Below are positions 34,611 through 44,069 of a DNA stretch of 64,000 nucleotides, piece after piece. The stretch is from Streptomyces sp. NRRL WC-3626 (GTDB taxonomy: Bacteria > Actinomycetota > Actinomycetes > Streptomycetales > Streptomycetaceae). Both the position numbers and the translations under genes were made by a program. The DNA lies in assembly GCF_000718785.1 (NCBI RefSeq), contig NZ_JOCA01000015.1, positions 62,001 to 126,000 on the forward strand. The letters run 5' to 3'. The notes beneath the pieces were generated by a model. It ran no database searches. It was not told the DNA's origin and was given only the letters and a program-made list of their open reading frames with translations. The stretch's first letter is position 1; each line of letters starts with the position of its first letter.

Positions 34611-35420
34611 ATGGCCTCACAGGCGAGCGTCTCCGCCTGGCGGCCCCGTGTTCCGGGTGTCGTCGAGGTGTTCCACGCCCGCTTCACCGAGTACGCCTAT
34701 CCGATGCACGTCCACGACGCGTGGACGCTGCTCATCGTGGACGACGGCGCCGTACGGTACGACCTCGACCGGCATGAGCACGGCACCCCGCACGACACCG
34801 TGTCCCTGCTGCCGCCGCACGTCCCGCACAACGGGGCTCCCGCCACCGCCGGCGGTTTCCGCAAGCGGGTGCTGTATCTCGACGGGAGTCATCTCGCCGA
34901 GGGGCTCATCGGGGCCGCGGTCGACCGGCCCGATCTGCGCGATCCGCTGCTGCGGCGGCGAGTCGGACAGGTGCACTCCGCGCTCGTACGGCCGGGGGAC
35001 GAGCTGGAGGCGGAGAGCAGGCTGACGCTGGTCGGGGAGCGGCTGCGGGAGCATCTGCGGTCCCGGGAGGCCGTCGGCGTACCCCGGCGGGATCCCGTAC
35101 TGGCGCGGCGGCTGCGGGAGTTGCTCGACGAGCGGATCGTGGAGGGCGTCGCCCTGGCGGAGGCGGGCGGGACGCTGTCGGCCCATCCGGCGCATCTCGT
35201 ACGGGCGTTCAGCGGGGCGTACGGCATCGCGCCGCACCAGTACCTGATGTCGCGGCGGGTCGGCAGGGCCCGGCGGCTGCTGCTGGAGGGACGCTCACCG
35301 AGCGAGGTCGCCGTCGCCGCCGGGTTCTACGACCAGGCGCATCTCACCCGGCACTTCCGCAGGCTGGTGGGGGTCACTCCGGGTCGTTACCGGGCGACGG
35401 GCGCCGCAGCAGGTGGGTGA
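34611..35420 (+). CDS. AraC family transcriptional regulator
   Basis: A 269-aa regulator: N-terminal cupin-type sensing domain (YAYPMHVHDAWTLLIVDDG) and C-terminal double helix-turn-helix ([33 protein letters not shown]). Start at 34611 has no Shine-Dalgarno but a -10 box suggests a leaderless mRNA. Likely regulator of the adjacent DUF2000 gene. Its last 47 bp overlap the convergent YbjN gene. Confidence 0.88.
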   Translation: MASQASVSAWRPRVPGVVEVFHARFTEYAYPMHVHDAWTLLIVDDGAVRYDLDRHEHGTPHDTVSLLPPHVPHNGAPATAGGFRKRVLYLDGSHLAEGLIGAAVDRPDLRDPLLRRRVGQVHSALVRPGDELEAESRLTLVGERLREHLRSREAVGVPRRDPVLARRLRELLDERIVEGVALAEAGGTLSAHPAHLVRAFSGAYGIAPHQYLMSRRVGRARRLLLEGRSPSEVAVAAGFYDQAHLTRHFRRLVGVTPGRYRATGAAAGG

Positions 35421-35892
35421 AGGCGTCCAGGTTGCGGGTGGACTCGCCGCGTGAGACGCGCCAGTCGTACTCCTTGCGGATCGCCGAGGCGAAGCCCAGC
35501 TCCAGGAGGGTGTTGAAGCTGCCGTCGGCGGCCTCCAGGACCTGGCCGAGGAGGCGGTCGAGTTCGTCGGCGGTGACGGCGGAGAGGGGCAGGCGGCCGG
35601 TGACGTAGATGTCGCCGAGCGGGTCGACGGCGTAACTCACGCCGAAGAGCTTGAGGTTGCGCTCGAGGAGCCAGCGGTGGACGCCCGCCTCGTTCTCGTC
35701 GGGGTGGCGGACGACGAAGGCGTTCAGGGAGAGCGTGTGCCGGCCTGCGATCAGGGACACGGTGGTGGAGAGCTTGCGGGTGCCGGGGAGTTTCACGACG
35801 TAGCTGCCGGGCGCGGGACTCTCCCACTCCAGCTCGGCGTCCTTCAGGACGCCCTCGATGACCCGCTCCGCCTCCGTCGCCCTGTCAGCCAT
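35374..35892 (-). CDS. YbjN domain protein
   Basis: A 172-aa protein of the YbjN/type III chaperone-like fold ([31 protein letters not shown] and [23 protein letters not shown]). Role unknown; it always accompanies mshA in Streptomyces. Starts 8 nt inside the mshA end, so translationally coupled. Confidence 0.85.
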   Translation of the reverse strand: MADRATEAERVIEGVLKDAELEWESPAPGSYVVKLPGTRKLSTTVSLIAGRHTLSLNAFVVRHPDENEAGVHRWLLERNLKLFGVSYAVDPLGDIYVTGRLPLSAVTADELDRLLGQVLEAADGSFNTLLELGFASAIRKEYDWRVSRGESTRNLDAFTHLLRRPSPGNDPE

Positions 35893-37222
35893 GGTGCGAG
35901 CGTACGTGACGGCGGTGGGCCTGGGTCGCGGCCGCGTAGACGTCGGCCGTGGCGCCGGCGGCGGTGTCCCAGCCGAAGGACTGGGCGTGCCGGGCGGCGG
36001 CCTCGCCCATGCGGTCGGCGAGGTGCGGGTGGTCGGCGAAGTCGCGCAGCACGCGCGCGTACGCGTCGGGGTCGTGTCCCTGGACGAGGAAACCGGTGTG
36101 CCCGTCCCGTACGGCGACGGGGAGGCCGCCGACCGCGGCCGCGAGGACGGGGGTGCCGGCGGCCTGCGCCTCTATGGCGACCAGGCCGAAGGACTCGCTG
36201 TAGGACGGCATGACGAGCACGGACGCCGCGCGGAACCAGTCCGCGAGCTGTTCCTGCCCGACGGGCGGCCGGAACCGTACGACGTCGGCGATGCCGAGCC
36301 GCGCGGCGAGCTTCTGCAGCCCCTCCGGCTTGGCGAGGCCGCTGCCGCTGGGGCCGCCGACGACGGGGACGCAGAGGCGGGAGCGCAGCTCGGGGCGTTC
36401 GCCGAGGAGGGCGGCCACCGCGCGCAGCAGCACGTCGGGGGCCTTGAGGGGCTGGATGCGGCCGGCGAAGAGGGGGATCAGCGCGTCGGGGGGCAGGCCG
36501 AGGCGGGCCCGCGCGGCGGCGCGGCCGTCGGCCGGGCGGAAGCGGGACAGGTTCACGCCGGGGTGGACGACGGCGACCTTGCCGGGGTCGGCGGCGTAGT
36601 GCCGTACGAGCTCGTCGGCCTCTTCGGCGGTGTTGGCGATGAGCCGGTCGGCGGCGTTGACGATCTGGGTCTCGCCGATGACGCGGGCGGCGGGCTCGGG
36701 GGTGTCGCCGACGGCGAGGTTGGCATTCTTGACCTTGGCCATGGTGTGCATGGCGTGGACGAGGGGGACGCCCCAGCGCTGGGCGGCGAGCCAGCCGACG
36801 TGGCCGGAGAGCCAGTAGTGCGAGTGGACCAGGTCGTAGTGGCCGGGGCGGTGGCCGGCCCAGGCCTGCATCACGCCGTGGGTGAAGGCGCACAGCTGGG
36901 CGGGCAGCTCCTCCTTGGCGAGGCCTTCGTAGGGGCCCGCGTCGACGTGCCGGACGAGGACGCCGGGGGCGAGCTCGACGGCGGGCGGGAGGGCGGCGGT
37001 GGTCGCGCGCGTGAAGATCTCGACCTCGATGTTGATCGCGGCGAGGCGCTGCGCGAGTTCGACGATGTAGACGTTCATGCCGCCCGCGTCGCCGGTGCCC
37101 GGCTGGTGGAGCGGGGAGGTGTGCACGGAGAGCATCGCCACGCGGCGGGGTTTGCGGTGCAGCCGCAGCCGCGCGGGCGCGGCGGGGGAACGCCGTCCGA
37201 GCCTCGCGATGTACTGGCTCAC
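35885..37222 (-). CDS. mshA: D-inositol-3-phosphate glycosyltransferase, mycothiol biosynthesis
   Basis: A 445-aa GT4 enzyme that joins GlcNAc from UDP-GlcNAc to inositol-3-phosphate, the first step of mycothiol. The N-terminal [20 protein letters not shown] loop, HSHYWLSG and the E-x7-E motif in [11 protein letters not shown] are all present. The start is GTG at 37222 with the ideal site gaggaggaac, which matches the MSQY... start of homologues. Longer upstream starts lack this. Confidence 0.94.
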   Translation of the reverse strand: MSQYIARLGRRSPAAPARLRLHRKPRRVAMLSVHTSPLHQPGTGDAGGMNVYIVELAQRLAAINIEVEIFTRATTAALPPAVELAPGVLVRHVDAGPYEGLAKEELPAQLCAFTHGVMQAWAGHRPGHYDLVHSHYWLSGHVGWLAAQRWGVPLVHAMHTMAKVKNANLAVGDTPEPAARVIGETQIVNAADRLIANTAEEADELVRHYAADPGKVAVVHPGVNLSRFRPADGRAAARARLGLPPDALIPLFAGRIQPLKAPDVLLRAVAALLGERPELRSRLCVPVVGGPSGSGLAKPEGLQKLAARLGIADVVRFRPPVGQEQLADWFRAASVLVMPSYSESFGLVAIEAQAAGTPVLAAAVGGLPVAVRDGHTGFLVQGHDPDAYARVLRDFADHPHLADRMGEAAARHAQSFGWDTAAGATADVYAAATQAHRRHVRSHHG

Positions 37223-37429
37223 GTGGCGTTCCTCCTCGCTGCGGGCATGGCTGACGGAGGGTGTCCGACCCTCGGCGGGGTCAACGCCGGAAGCGTCCGT
37301 TCCCATTTCCGGACGACGTCCCCGGTTCCGGCTTTTTGCCAAATCATTACCGGGGGTCGCTCAACCGTTCGAGTGTGGGCCGCGTCACCCCCGTCGGTGA
37401 CGGTTCCGGGTACCCGCATACTCGTCCCT

Positions 37430-38227
37430 ATGACCGCCCGCACCGCCTCCAGCCCCGTCGGCACGGTGACACGCGGGACCACGAATCCCAACCGGCTGCG
37501 CCGCATGGACCGCTGGATCGCGGCCACGCACGGCGCGGAGCTGCGCCGCGCGGCCGACCCCGTCGCGGTCGACCTCGGCTACGGGGCGGCGCCCTGGACG
37601 GCGGTCGAGCTGCTGCACCGGCTGCGGACCGTCGCACCCCGCACGCGCGTGACGGGCGTCGAGATCGAACCGGCCCGGGTCGCGGCGGCACGGCCGTACG
37701 AGCGCGACGGGCTGACCTTCCGGCACGGCGGCTTCGAGCTCCCGGTGGCCGGGCGGCCGGTGCTGGTGCGCGCGGCGAACGTGCTGCGCCAGTACGACGA
37801 GGCCGAGGTGGCCGCCGTATGGGCGCGGCTGTGCGGGCGGCTCGCCCCCGGCGGGCTGCTGGTCGAGGGGACCTGCGACGAGATCGGGCGCCGGCACGTG
37901 TGGGTCGCCCTCGGTCCGCGAGGTCCGCGCACCGTCACCTTCGCGACCCGGCTGGGCTCGCTGGAACGCCCCTCCGACCTGGCGGAACGCCTGCCGAAGG
38001 CGCTCATCCACCGCAACGTCCCGGGTGAGCCGGTGCACGCCTTCCTGCGTGACTTCGACCGCGCGTGGGCGAGCGCGGCGCCCTATGCCTCGTACGGCGC
38101 ACGGCAGCGGTGGATCCGGGCGGTACGGGATCTCGTGACCGCGGGCTGGCCGGTGACGGACGGGCCGGCGCGGTGGCGGCAGGGGGAAGTGACGGTGAGG
38201 TGGGAGGCGTTGGCGCCTCGGGGGTGA
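37430..38227 (+). CDS. class I SAM-dependent methyltransferase
   Basis: A 265-aa methyltransferase. SAM-binding motif I is VDLGYGAAPWTAVELL (degenerate G-x-G), followed by the acidic loop GVEIEP and LAPGGLLVEGTCDE. Substrate unknown. The ATG at 37430 has a CATACT box seven bases upstream rather than a Shine-Dalgarno, hinting at a leaderless transcript. Divergent from mshA. Confidence 0.8.
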   Translation: MTARTASSPVGTVTRGTTNPNRLRRMDRWIAATHGAELRRAADPVAVDLGYGAAPWTAVELLHRLRTVAPRTRVTGVEIEPARVAAARPYERDGLTFRHGGFELPVAGRPVLVRAANVLRQYDEAEVAAVWARLCGRLAPGGLLVEGTCDEIGRRHVWVALGPRGPRTVTFATRLGSLERPSDLAERLPKALIHRNVPGEPVHAFLRDFDRAWASAAPYASYGARQRWIRAVRDLVTAGWPVTDGPARWRQGEVTVRWEALAPRG

Positions 38228-38442
38228 CGCGGTGGATGCCTGCCGGTGGATCTCCCGCCAGGCGGAGACATCGGGAACGATCTCCCTGAGTCGTTCGTCA
38301 CACGTACGGGATGATCGCTGTGCCGGGGAATGCCGGGAAGGGACGGAAGGGAAGTACTCCCCCTGTCGTTTCGCGCGCGGGCATGGCAGCATCCCCCGGG
38401 TGACAGGATGTTACTGACGGTTAATCAACGGGGGAGTGAATC

Positions 38443-39528
38443 ATGGGACCGGGCAAGCACGGGTTGCTCACAGCGGCCGTGACCGTGGTCTGCGCGGTCA
38501 CCGTACTGGCACTGCCCGGCACGGCGTTCGCGGCTCCCACTCCCCCGCCACCCCCCGGTACGGCCGCGAGCGTCACCGTGGTCGACGAGGAGGACACGGC
38601 GCTCGAGGCCGTACGCGAGAAGCTGGAGAAGCTCTACCGCGAGGCGGCCGTCGCCACCGACGAGTACAACGCCGCCGATGAGAAGGCGCGGCAGCAGTCC
38701 GCCCAGATCGTCGCGCTGGCGAAGAAGATCGTCGAGGGCCGGGAGAGACTCGACGAGCTGAAGAGCCGCGCGGGCGCCGCGGCAGCCGCCCAGTACCGCG
38801 GGGGCGGGCTTCCGCCCGAGGCGCATCTGATGCTGAGCGACGACCCGCAGGACTTCCTCGACGGCGCCGGCCGGGTCCTCCAGGGGGAGCGCGCGACCAA
38901 TGGACTGCTCGGAGAACTGACGCGTACACAGGAGGACTTGGAGCAGTACGCGCAGGACGCCGAAGGGCAGATGAAGAAGCTGGAGGCGGGCCGCAAGGCC
39001 AAGGCCACGGCACAGAAGAAGATCGAGAAGCGGATCGAGGAAGCCGAGAAGCTCGAGTCCGCGCTGGCGAAGGAGGAGAAGGAGCGCCTGGCCCGGCTGG
39101 AGCGCCGGGCCGCCGACGCCGCGCAGGCCTCCTGGCTGAGCTCCGGCATCCTCGACGACATCAAGGGCGAGGCGACGCCCCGGGGCAAGAAGGCCGTCGC
39201 CTACGCCACCGCCCAGATCGGCAAGCCGTACCAGTGGGGCGCCGAGGGCCCGAAGACGTACGACTGCTCCGGACTGACCTCGCAGGCCTGGATATCGGCC
39301 GGCCAGGGCATCCCGCGGACGTCGCAGGAGCAGTGGAAGCAGCTGACGCGCGTCGCCGTCGAGGACATGCGCCCCGGTGACCTGGTCATCTACTTCGACG
39401 ACGCCAGCCATGTGGGGATGTACGTCGGCGACGGCACCATCGTCCACGCCCCGCGCCCGGGGCGGACGGTGACGCTCGCGGGGGCCGGATCGATGCCGAT
39501 CCTCGGGGTGGTACGGCCGGACGCGTAG
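38443..39528 (+). CDS. secreted NlpC/P60 peptidoglycan endopeptidase
   Basis: A 361-aa cell-wall hydrolase. Signal peptide cleaved near residue 31, a long coiled coil (about residues 50-225) and a C-terminal NlpC/P60 domain with Cys275 (YDCSGLTSQAW), His323 (SHVGMYVG) and His335. Like RipA/Rpf-linked enzymes, it cuts the D-Glu-DAP bond outside the membrane, with the coiled coil probably gating activity. ATG preceded by gggggag. Confidence 0.9.
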   Translation: MGPGKHGLLTAAVTVVCAVTVLALPGTAFAAPTPPPPPGTAASVTVVDEEDTALEAVREKLEKLYREAAVATDEYNAADEKARQQSAQIVALAKKIVEGRERLDELKSRAGAAAAAQYRGGGLPPEAHLMLSDDPQDFLDGAGRVLQGERATNGLLGELTRTQEDLEQYAQDAEGQMKKLEAGRKAKATAQKKIEKRIEEAEKLESALAKEEKERLARLERRAADAAQASWLSSGILDDIKGEATPRGKKAVAYATAQIGKPYQWGAEGPKTYDCSGLTSQAWISAGQGIPRTSQEQWKQLTRVAVEDMRPGDLVIYFDDASHVGMYVGDGTIVHAPRPGRTVTLAGAGSMPILGVVRPDA

Positions 39529-39894
39529 GCGAAGGGGAGGGTTCGCCCCCCTGGTCGCCGCCGGTCGGTCCTCTGGCCGGCCCCTCAACTGCCCGGTGAC
39601 CTGGCCCACGTGACCCATCGCACGTCGATCTTGGCGTCAAATCCCGTGCGGACGTGACGTTCGTCATTCCCCCCGCGTCCGCGGCCTGTCCAACTGCGGC
39701 AGCAAACGCGGCATATGACAGCGGTCGATGGCGCAGCCGGGTGGCTCACGCCATTCCGCTGCGGCGCCGTCACCCGCTATGGTCCCCGTTCGAAGGGGGC
39801 GTCCTTCGCTCGCACACGGAGGTGGGAGCGGGGCACAGGGCCCATGGCCGTCGCCCCCACCGTGCCCTCGGGGGGAGGGAAGGAACCCGGAACA
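39529..39894. other. upstream region of PP2C phosphatase gene
   Basis: 366 bp. No independent gene is convincing. The region contains a possible -10 (TATGGT at about 39779). Some of it could encode N-terminal residues if the upstream ATG at 39844 is used. Confidence 0.45.
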
Positions 39895-41265
39895 ATGCCC
39901 GCACCCGTACCGCGGCAGAGAGCGATCCCGGCCGCGGAAAGTGGTCAGGCGCCGGCCGCTTCACCGAACGGCGGCTCCGCCCAGGACTCCTCGGAGACCA
40001 GGGCGCCGGCCCCCCGCGCGGCGGACCCGTCCGAGCACACCACGGACCGGGCCGGCATCGCGCCGGGCGGGTCCGGGACGGCCGCCACGCCCACCGCCCT
40101 CACCCTGCTGCTGATCGAGGACGACCCCGGCGGGTCGTCGATCGTGCCGGAGCCGGTCGACCAGTCCGGCAGGCCGATCCGCGTCCGCACCGCCCGCAAC
40201 CTCACCGAGGCCGAGCGGCTGCTGACCGACGACGTGCACTGCATCCTGCTGGACCTGGCGCTGCCCGCGCCGGGCCGGGCGGGCGACGGCGGTGACGAGC
40301 TGGCCGTGCTCAAGCACGTCCTGGAGCTCGCGCCCCGGCACGCCGTGCTCGCCCTCACCGGAGCCGACGACGCCGAGCGCGGCGCGGAGGCGGTCCGGGT
40401 GGGCGCCCAGGACTATCTCGTCCGCGACGAGCTCGACGGCCGGCTGCTGAGCCGGGCGATCCGGTACGCGGTGGAGCGCAAGCGCTCCGACTCGGCCGAG
40501 CGGCGCCTCGCGGAGGGCCGCGTGCGCGCCCAGGAGAACCGCCGGCTGGAGCGCGGCCTGCTGCCGACGCCGCTGCTGGACGGCTCCCCGCTGCGGTTCG
40601 CCGCCCGCTACCGCCCCGGCCGCTCCCGCGCCCTGCTCGGCGGTGACTTCTACGACGTCGTCCGCACCCCGGACGGCACCGTGCACGCCATGATCGGCGA
40701 CGTCTGCGGGCACGGCCCGGACGAGGCCGCCCTCGGGGTGGAGCTGCGCATCGCCTGGCGCGCGCTGACCCTCGCGGGCCTCTGCGGGGACCAGCTCCTC
40801 GGCACGCTGCAGGAGGTGCTGGAGCACGAGCGGTCCGACGACGAGATCTTCGCGACGCTGTGCGCGGTGGACATCGCGCCGGACGGGCGCCGGGCCGGCC
40901 TGTGCCTGGCCGGCCACCCGTCACCGCTGCTCGTCCGCCCGGGCCTGCCCGCGCGACTGCTGCCGTACGACAACAACGGCCCGGCGCTCGGCCTGCTGCC
41001 GGGGGCCCGCTGGCCGCGGACGCAGGTGGAGCTGGGCGGCGAGTGGAGCCTGATGCTCTACACCGACGGTCTGATCGAGGGCCGGGTCGGCGACACCGGG
41101 GAGCGGCTCGGCCAGGACGGCATGGTGGAGATGATCCGCCGCCAGCTCTCCGAGGGGCTGCGCGGGGAGGAACTGCTGCGCACCGCCGTCAACGAGGTCC
41201 GGGACCTCAACGGCGGCGAGCTGACGGACGACGTGGCGGTACTGCTGCTGGACCGGGCGGTGTGA
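39895..41265 (+). CDS. receiver-domain/PP2C (SpoIIE-type) phosphatase
   Basis: A 456-aa protein. After a disordered N-terminus of about 60 residues, a response-regulator receiver domain has the acidic IEDD and the phospho-acceptor Asp in CILLDLALP. A linker coiled coil leads to the PP2C/SpoIIE phosphatase with GGDFYDVV, GDVCGHGPDEAA and LTDDVAVLLL. Such RsbU-like enzymes dephosphorylate anti-anti-sigma factors in stress-sigma cascades. The ATG at 39895 has the site ggaaggaa. Its histidine kinase partner is not in the window. Confidence 0.85.
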   Translation: MPAPVPRQRAIPAAESGQAPAASPNGGSAQDSSETRAPAPRAADPSEHTTDRAGIAPGGSGTAATPTALTLLLIEDDPGGSSIVPEPVDQSGRPIRVRTARNLTEAERLLTDDVHCILLDLALPAPGRAGDGGDELAVLKHVLELAPRHAVLALTGADDAERGAEAVRVGAQDYLVRDELDGRLLSRAIRYAVERKRSDSAERRLAEGRVRAQENRRLERGLLPTPLLDGSPLRFAARYRPGRSRALLGGDFYDVVRTPDGTVHAMIGDVCGHGPDEAALGVELRIAWRALTLAGLCGDQLLGTLQEVLEHERSDDEIFATLCAVDIAPDGRRAGLCLAGHPSPLLVRPGLPARLLPYDNNGPALGLLPGARWPRTQVELGGEWSLMLYTDGLIEGRVGDTGERLGQDGMVEMIRRQLSEGLRGEELLRTAVNEVRDLNGGELTDDVAVLLLDRAV

Positions 41266-41275
41266 CGCCCCCGCC

Positions 41276-41626
41276 TCAGCGGCCGCCGTTGTACGGGCCG
41301 TAGGGGCCGTCGCTGCTGGAGCCCCTGCGGGGGCGCCCGCCGCCGGAGAGGCCGCGCAGCGCGGGGCGGACGTCGACCATGTACACGATGGTCGCGATCA
41401 GTCCGATGATCGGCAGGAACGACAGGATGTTGAAGATCAGGTTCACCACGAAGGCGATGGCCAGAATGATCAGCCAGAACGGCTTGGTCTGCTTGTCGGC
41501 CGCGCGGTAGGCGTCCTCGCGGCGCGTCGCGGCGTCGAGCAGCGCGAAGCCGCTGAACACGATCAGGGCCAGGCTCAGCAGCCACATGAACCCGGCGAAA
41601 CCCTGCATCAGCACTACGTCCACCAC
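41276..41626 (-). CDS. DUF2516 family membrane protein
   Basis: A 116-aa protein with three hydrophobic segments (FMWLLSLALIVFSGFALLDAA, FWLIILAIAFVVNLIFNIL, IIGLIATIVYMVDV) and a Gly/Arg-rich cytoplasmic tail. Typical DUF2516; unknown role. Start is GTG at 41626, or ATG at 41608. Confidence 0.82.
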   Translation of the reverse strand: MVDVVLMQGFAGFMWLLSLALIVFSGFALLDAATRREDAYRAADKQTKPFWLIILAIAFVVNLIFNILSFLPIIGLIATIVYMVDVRPALRGLSGGGRPRRGSSSDGPYGPYNGGR

Positions 41627-41688
41627 CCGACTAGGCTCGTCCTCTACGCCGTCACCGTACCCGCATACCCCGGTCGGCTACCCGGACA

Positions 41689-41721
41689 ACGGGCCGGGCA
41701 CCACGAGAGTGCCCGGCCCGT
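41689..41721 (-). terminator. terminator of the HbhA-like gene
   Basis: A perfect 13-bp hairpin (ACGGGCCGGGCAC and complement) with a 7-nt loop, 10 bp past the stop codon. Confidence 0.88.
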
Positions 41722-41731
41722 CGGCCCGCTT

Positions 41732-42349
41732 CTACTTCGCGGGCGGAGTCGGCTTCTTCGCGGTGTTCTTGCGCACCGGGGCCTTCTTGGCGGCGGCGGG
41801 CTTCTTCACCGCGGCCTCGGCGGGCCTGCCGTCCTTGACCTCGACGGGCTCGACCGGCCTGACCGGCTCCGGACGGGGGGCGGGCTTCGGCTCGGCCGCG
41901 GGCTCGACGGCCACGGCGATGTCCTCGATGCCCTCGGCGGCGTCGCCGCGCCAGGTCTTCACGGCCTGCTCGCCGTGCTCGGCGACCTTCTCGTAGGCCT
42001 CCCGGGCCTTGACCGCGTACTCGGCGGCGATGCCGACGCCGCGCAGCGCGAGGTCCTGGGCGTTCTCACCGAGCTTCTTCAGGTCCGTGTCGAGCGAGCC
42101 GATGAGCTCGCCGACCTTGCTCTGCAGGTTCTCCTGCGTCTCCCGGACCCGGACGGTCGCCCGCTCCTGGACCACCTTGGGGTCGGTGTTGCGCACGGCC
42201 TCGATACGGGCCGGGGCCTCGGTGCGCAGCTGCTCCACCAGGGCGGGCACCTTCTTGGCCTGCTGCAGCGCCAGGTCGGCGGTGCCGGCGGCGAAGTACA
42301 GCGGGGTCGGGTCGCTGAAGGTCTTGCGCAGGTCGTCGGTGATGGCCAT
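41732..42349 (-). CDS. heparin-binding haemagglutinin-like / histone-tail protein
   Basis: A 205-aa protein. An N-terminal coiled-coil region (AITDDLRKTFSDPTPLYFAAGTADLA ... ENLQSKVGELIGSLDTDLKKLGE) resembles mycobacterial HbhA. The C-terminal ~60 residues are Lys/Ala/Pro-rich (VKKPAAAKKAPVRKNTAKKP), like histone H1 tails. May act in nucleoid or surface association; in Streptomyces the role is untested as far as I know. ATG at 42349 with ggagga. Confidence 0.85.
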   Translation of the reverse strand: MAITDDLRKTFSDPTPLYFAAGTADLALQQAKKVPALVEQLRTEAPARIEAVRNTDPKVVQERATVRVRETQENLQSKVGELIGSLDTDLKKLGENAQDLALRGVGIAAEYAVKAREAYEKVAEHGEQAVKTWRGDAAEGIEDIAVAVEPAAEPKPAPRPEPVRPVEPVEVKDGRPAEAAVKKPAAAKKAPVRKNTAKKPTPPAK

Positions 42350-42389
42350 GGTGATGGTCCTCCCGGATCGTTTCTTTCGGCTGAGGGTT

Positions 42390-42866
42390 TTATGTGATCC
42401 GCGGCGGGCGGCCGGTGCCCCGGTCCGGCTCAGCCGGCCGCGTCCGCCGCGGATCGCTGTCACTGTCGTCGGCGTCGTCGGCCGGGACGGGCGTCGCCTC
42501 ACCGTCCTCGTCTCCCGCAAACCCGTTCTCCTTGCGGAACGACTCGTAGATCTGGAGCAGTACGTTCTTCTGCCGCTCGGTCAGCGTGGGGTCGGCGAGG
42601 ACGACGGCCCGCGTCTCGACCTCGTCGCGGTCACGCTCGGCGTCGAGGATGCCCGCGCGGACGTACAGCGTCTCGGCGGAGATCCGCAGCGCCTTGGCGA
42701 CCTGCTGCAGCACCTCCGCGCTCGGCTTGCGCAGCCCGCGCTCGATCTGGCTGAGATACGGATTCGACACCCCGGCGGCATCGGCGAGCTGCCGCAACGA
42801 CAACTGCGCGTTGCGCCGCTGCTCGCGCAGATACTCACCGAGATTCCCGACGTTGAGCGAGGCCAT
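42390..42866 (-). CDS. XRE-family helix-turn-helix regulator
   Basis: A 158-aa regulator. Its N-terminal HTH (LREQRRNAQLSLRQLADAAGVSNPYLSQIERGLRKPSAEVLQQVAKAL) is textbook XRE; the C-terminus is acidic and disordered. It lies immediately upstream of the HbhA-like gene in the same direction and may control it. A 28-bp near-perfect palindrome 25 bp upstream of the ATG is its probable operator. Confidence 0.88.
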   Translation of the reverse strand: MASLNVGNLGEYLREQRRNAQLSLRQLADAAGVSNPYLSQIERGLRKPSAEVLQQVAKALRISAETLYVRAGILDAERDRDEVETRAVVLADPTLTERQKNVLLQIYESFRKENGFAGDEDGEATPVPADDADDSDSDPRRTRPAEPDRGTGRPPRIT

Positions 42867-42891
42867 GCCCCCACCCTGCCGCACCCCGCTA

Positions 42892-42919
42892 ACTATTGCA
42901 AGCACCTGCTTGCAATAGT
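42892..42919. promoter_or_regulatory. 28-bp operator palindrome
   Basis: Two perfect 13-bp arms, ACTATTGCAAGCA and TGCTTGCAATAGT, with a 2-bp spacer, between the divergent XRE regulator and the TmrB-like gene. AT-richer than its surroundings; a classic dyad operator. Confidence 0.8.
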
Positions 42920-42962
42920 GCGCCACGGCACACGCACACACGCGTGACGCTAGCGTGGGCGC

Positions 42963-43487
42963 ATGATCGTATGGATCAACGGGACTCATGGCGCGGGGAA
43001 GACGACGACCGCCGCGCTGGTGCAACGGTTGCTTCCGGACTCCCGGGTGTTCGACGCCGAGAAGGTCGGCGAGGCGTTGATGGACATCTCGCCGTCGCTG
43101 CCCGAGACCGGGAACTTCCAGCACTGGCCGCCCTGGCGGCCGCTCGTCGTCGAGACCGCGCGGCATGTGCTCGACTACACCGGCGGCACCCTGGTGATGC
43201 CCATGACCGTGCTCGTCGAGGAGTACTGGCGGGAGATCGGCGCGGGTCTCGACCGGTACGGCATCCCCGTACGCCACTTCGTCCTGCACGCCGACCAGGA
43301 GACCCTGCGCGGCCGTATCGCGGGTGACACCGTCCTCGGCCCCGACTCCCCGTTCCGCCTCGCCCACCTGGAGCCGTACGCGCAGGCGGCCCGTACCTGG
43401 CTGCACGCCGAGGCCGAGGTCGTCGACACCACCCGCCTCACCCCCGCCGAGACCGCGCTGCGGATCGCGGAGGCCGTCAAGGACTGA
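42963..43487 (+). CDS. P-loop kinase, TmrB-like
   Basis: A 174-aa P-loop protein. The Walker A motif sits in WINGTHGAGKTTTA. The overall layout (FDAEKVGEAL, FQHWPPWRPLVVETA, TLVMPMTVLVEEYW, VRHFVLHADQETLRGRI) closely follows TmrB, the ATP-binding tunicamycin-resistance protein of Bacillus. TmrB lacks known catalysis and binds tunicamycin. Whether this one confers resistance is unknown. It could share the 28-bp operator upstream. Confidence 0.8.
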   Translation: MIVWINGTHGAGKTTTAALVQRLLPDSRVFDAEKVGEALMDISPSLPETGNFQHWPPWRPLVVETARHVLDYTGGTLVMPMTVLVEEYWREIGAGLDRYGIPVRHFVLHADQETLRGRIAGDTVLGPDSPFRLAHLEPYAQAARTWLHAEAEVVDTTRLTPAETALRIAEAVKD

Positions 43488-43523
43488 CCCCCGTTGTCAG
43501 TGGCGTCGGCGATGATCCCGGGC

Positions 43524-43991
43524 ATGACTGCGACCACCGCCGACGCACCACGCCTCGCGGACGAGGTGCGCACCAGCGCCGTCCGGATCGCCCGCGTGCT
43601 GGAAAGCTCCGGATACCGGGCGGACTTCACGCCGATGAGCCTGCGGGACGTCGAGCGCTTCATGGCCGAACACAGCGACCACGGGATCGCGGTGGAGGGA
43701 GGCCTCCTCGCGACCGGCCTCGGACCCCGCCTGTTCGCCCTCGGCGCCTATCTCGGGGAGACGGTCCGGCGCAGCGCCGGCGGGAGCTGGGAGGCGGACG
43801 ACGACGCCCCGCCCGGCGAGGCCGACATCAGACTCCGTCTCCCCGACGGCTCGGTCATCTGGCCCGTCCAGCGCATACTCAAACGCTTCCAGCACGGCTA
43901 CGAGGACAGCCTCATCGGCTACGCGATGGGCCTGGGCCTGCAGCCGGCCCGCCCCCGCGCACGGTGGCGCCGTCGAGCCCGTGCGCGATGA
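43524..43991 (+). CDS. hypothetical protein
   Basis: A 155-aa soluble protein starting TATTADAPRLADEVRTSAVRIARVLESSGY and ending in an Arg-rich stretch. Contains DGSVIWPVQRILKRFQHGYEDSLIGYAMGLG. No family recognised. 36 bp after the TmrB-like gene, possibly the same transcript. Confidence 0.65.
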   Translation: MTATTADAPRLADEVRTSAVRIARVLESSGYRADFTPMSLRDVERFMAEHSDHGIAVEGGLLATGLGPRLFALGAYLGETVRRSAGGSWEADDDAPPGEADIRLRLPDGSVIWPVQRILKRFQHGYEDSLIGYAMGLGLQPARPRARWRRRARAR

Positions 43992-44069
43992 CCGCCCCGG
44001 GACCGCGACCGTCCTTCGGGCCTCGCGAACTGTGGTGAGGGTGCGGGCGCGGGCGGGAGACTGGGGCGT

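Noticed and set aside
38228..38442. c-di-AMP (ydaO) riboswitch before the NlpC/P60 gene
   Set aside because: Such riboswitches control cell-wall hydrolase genes in Streptomyces, but I could not align the conserved aptamer blocks; only a short hairpin and the ribosome site are visible.
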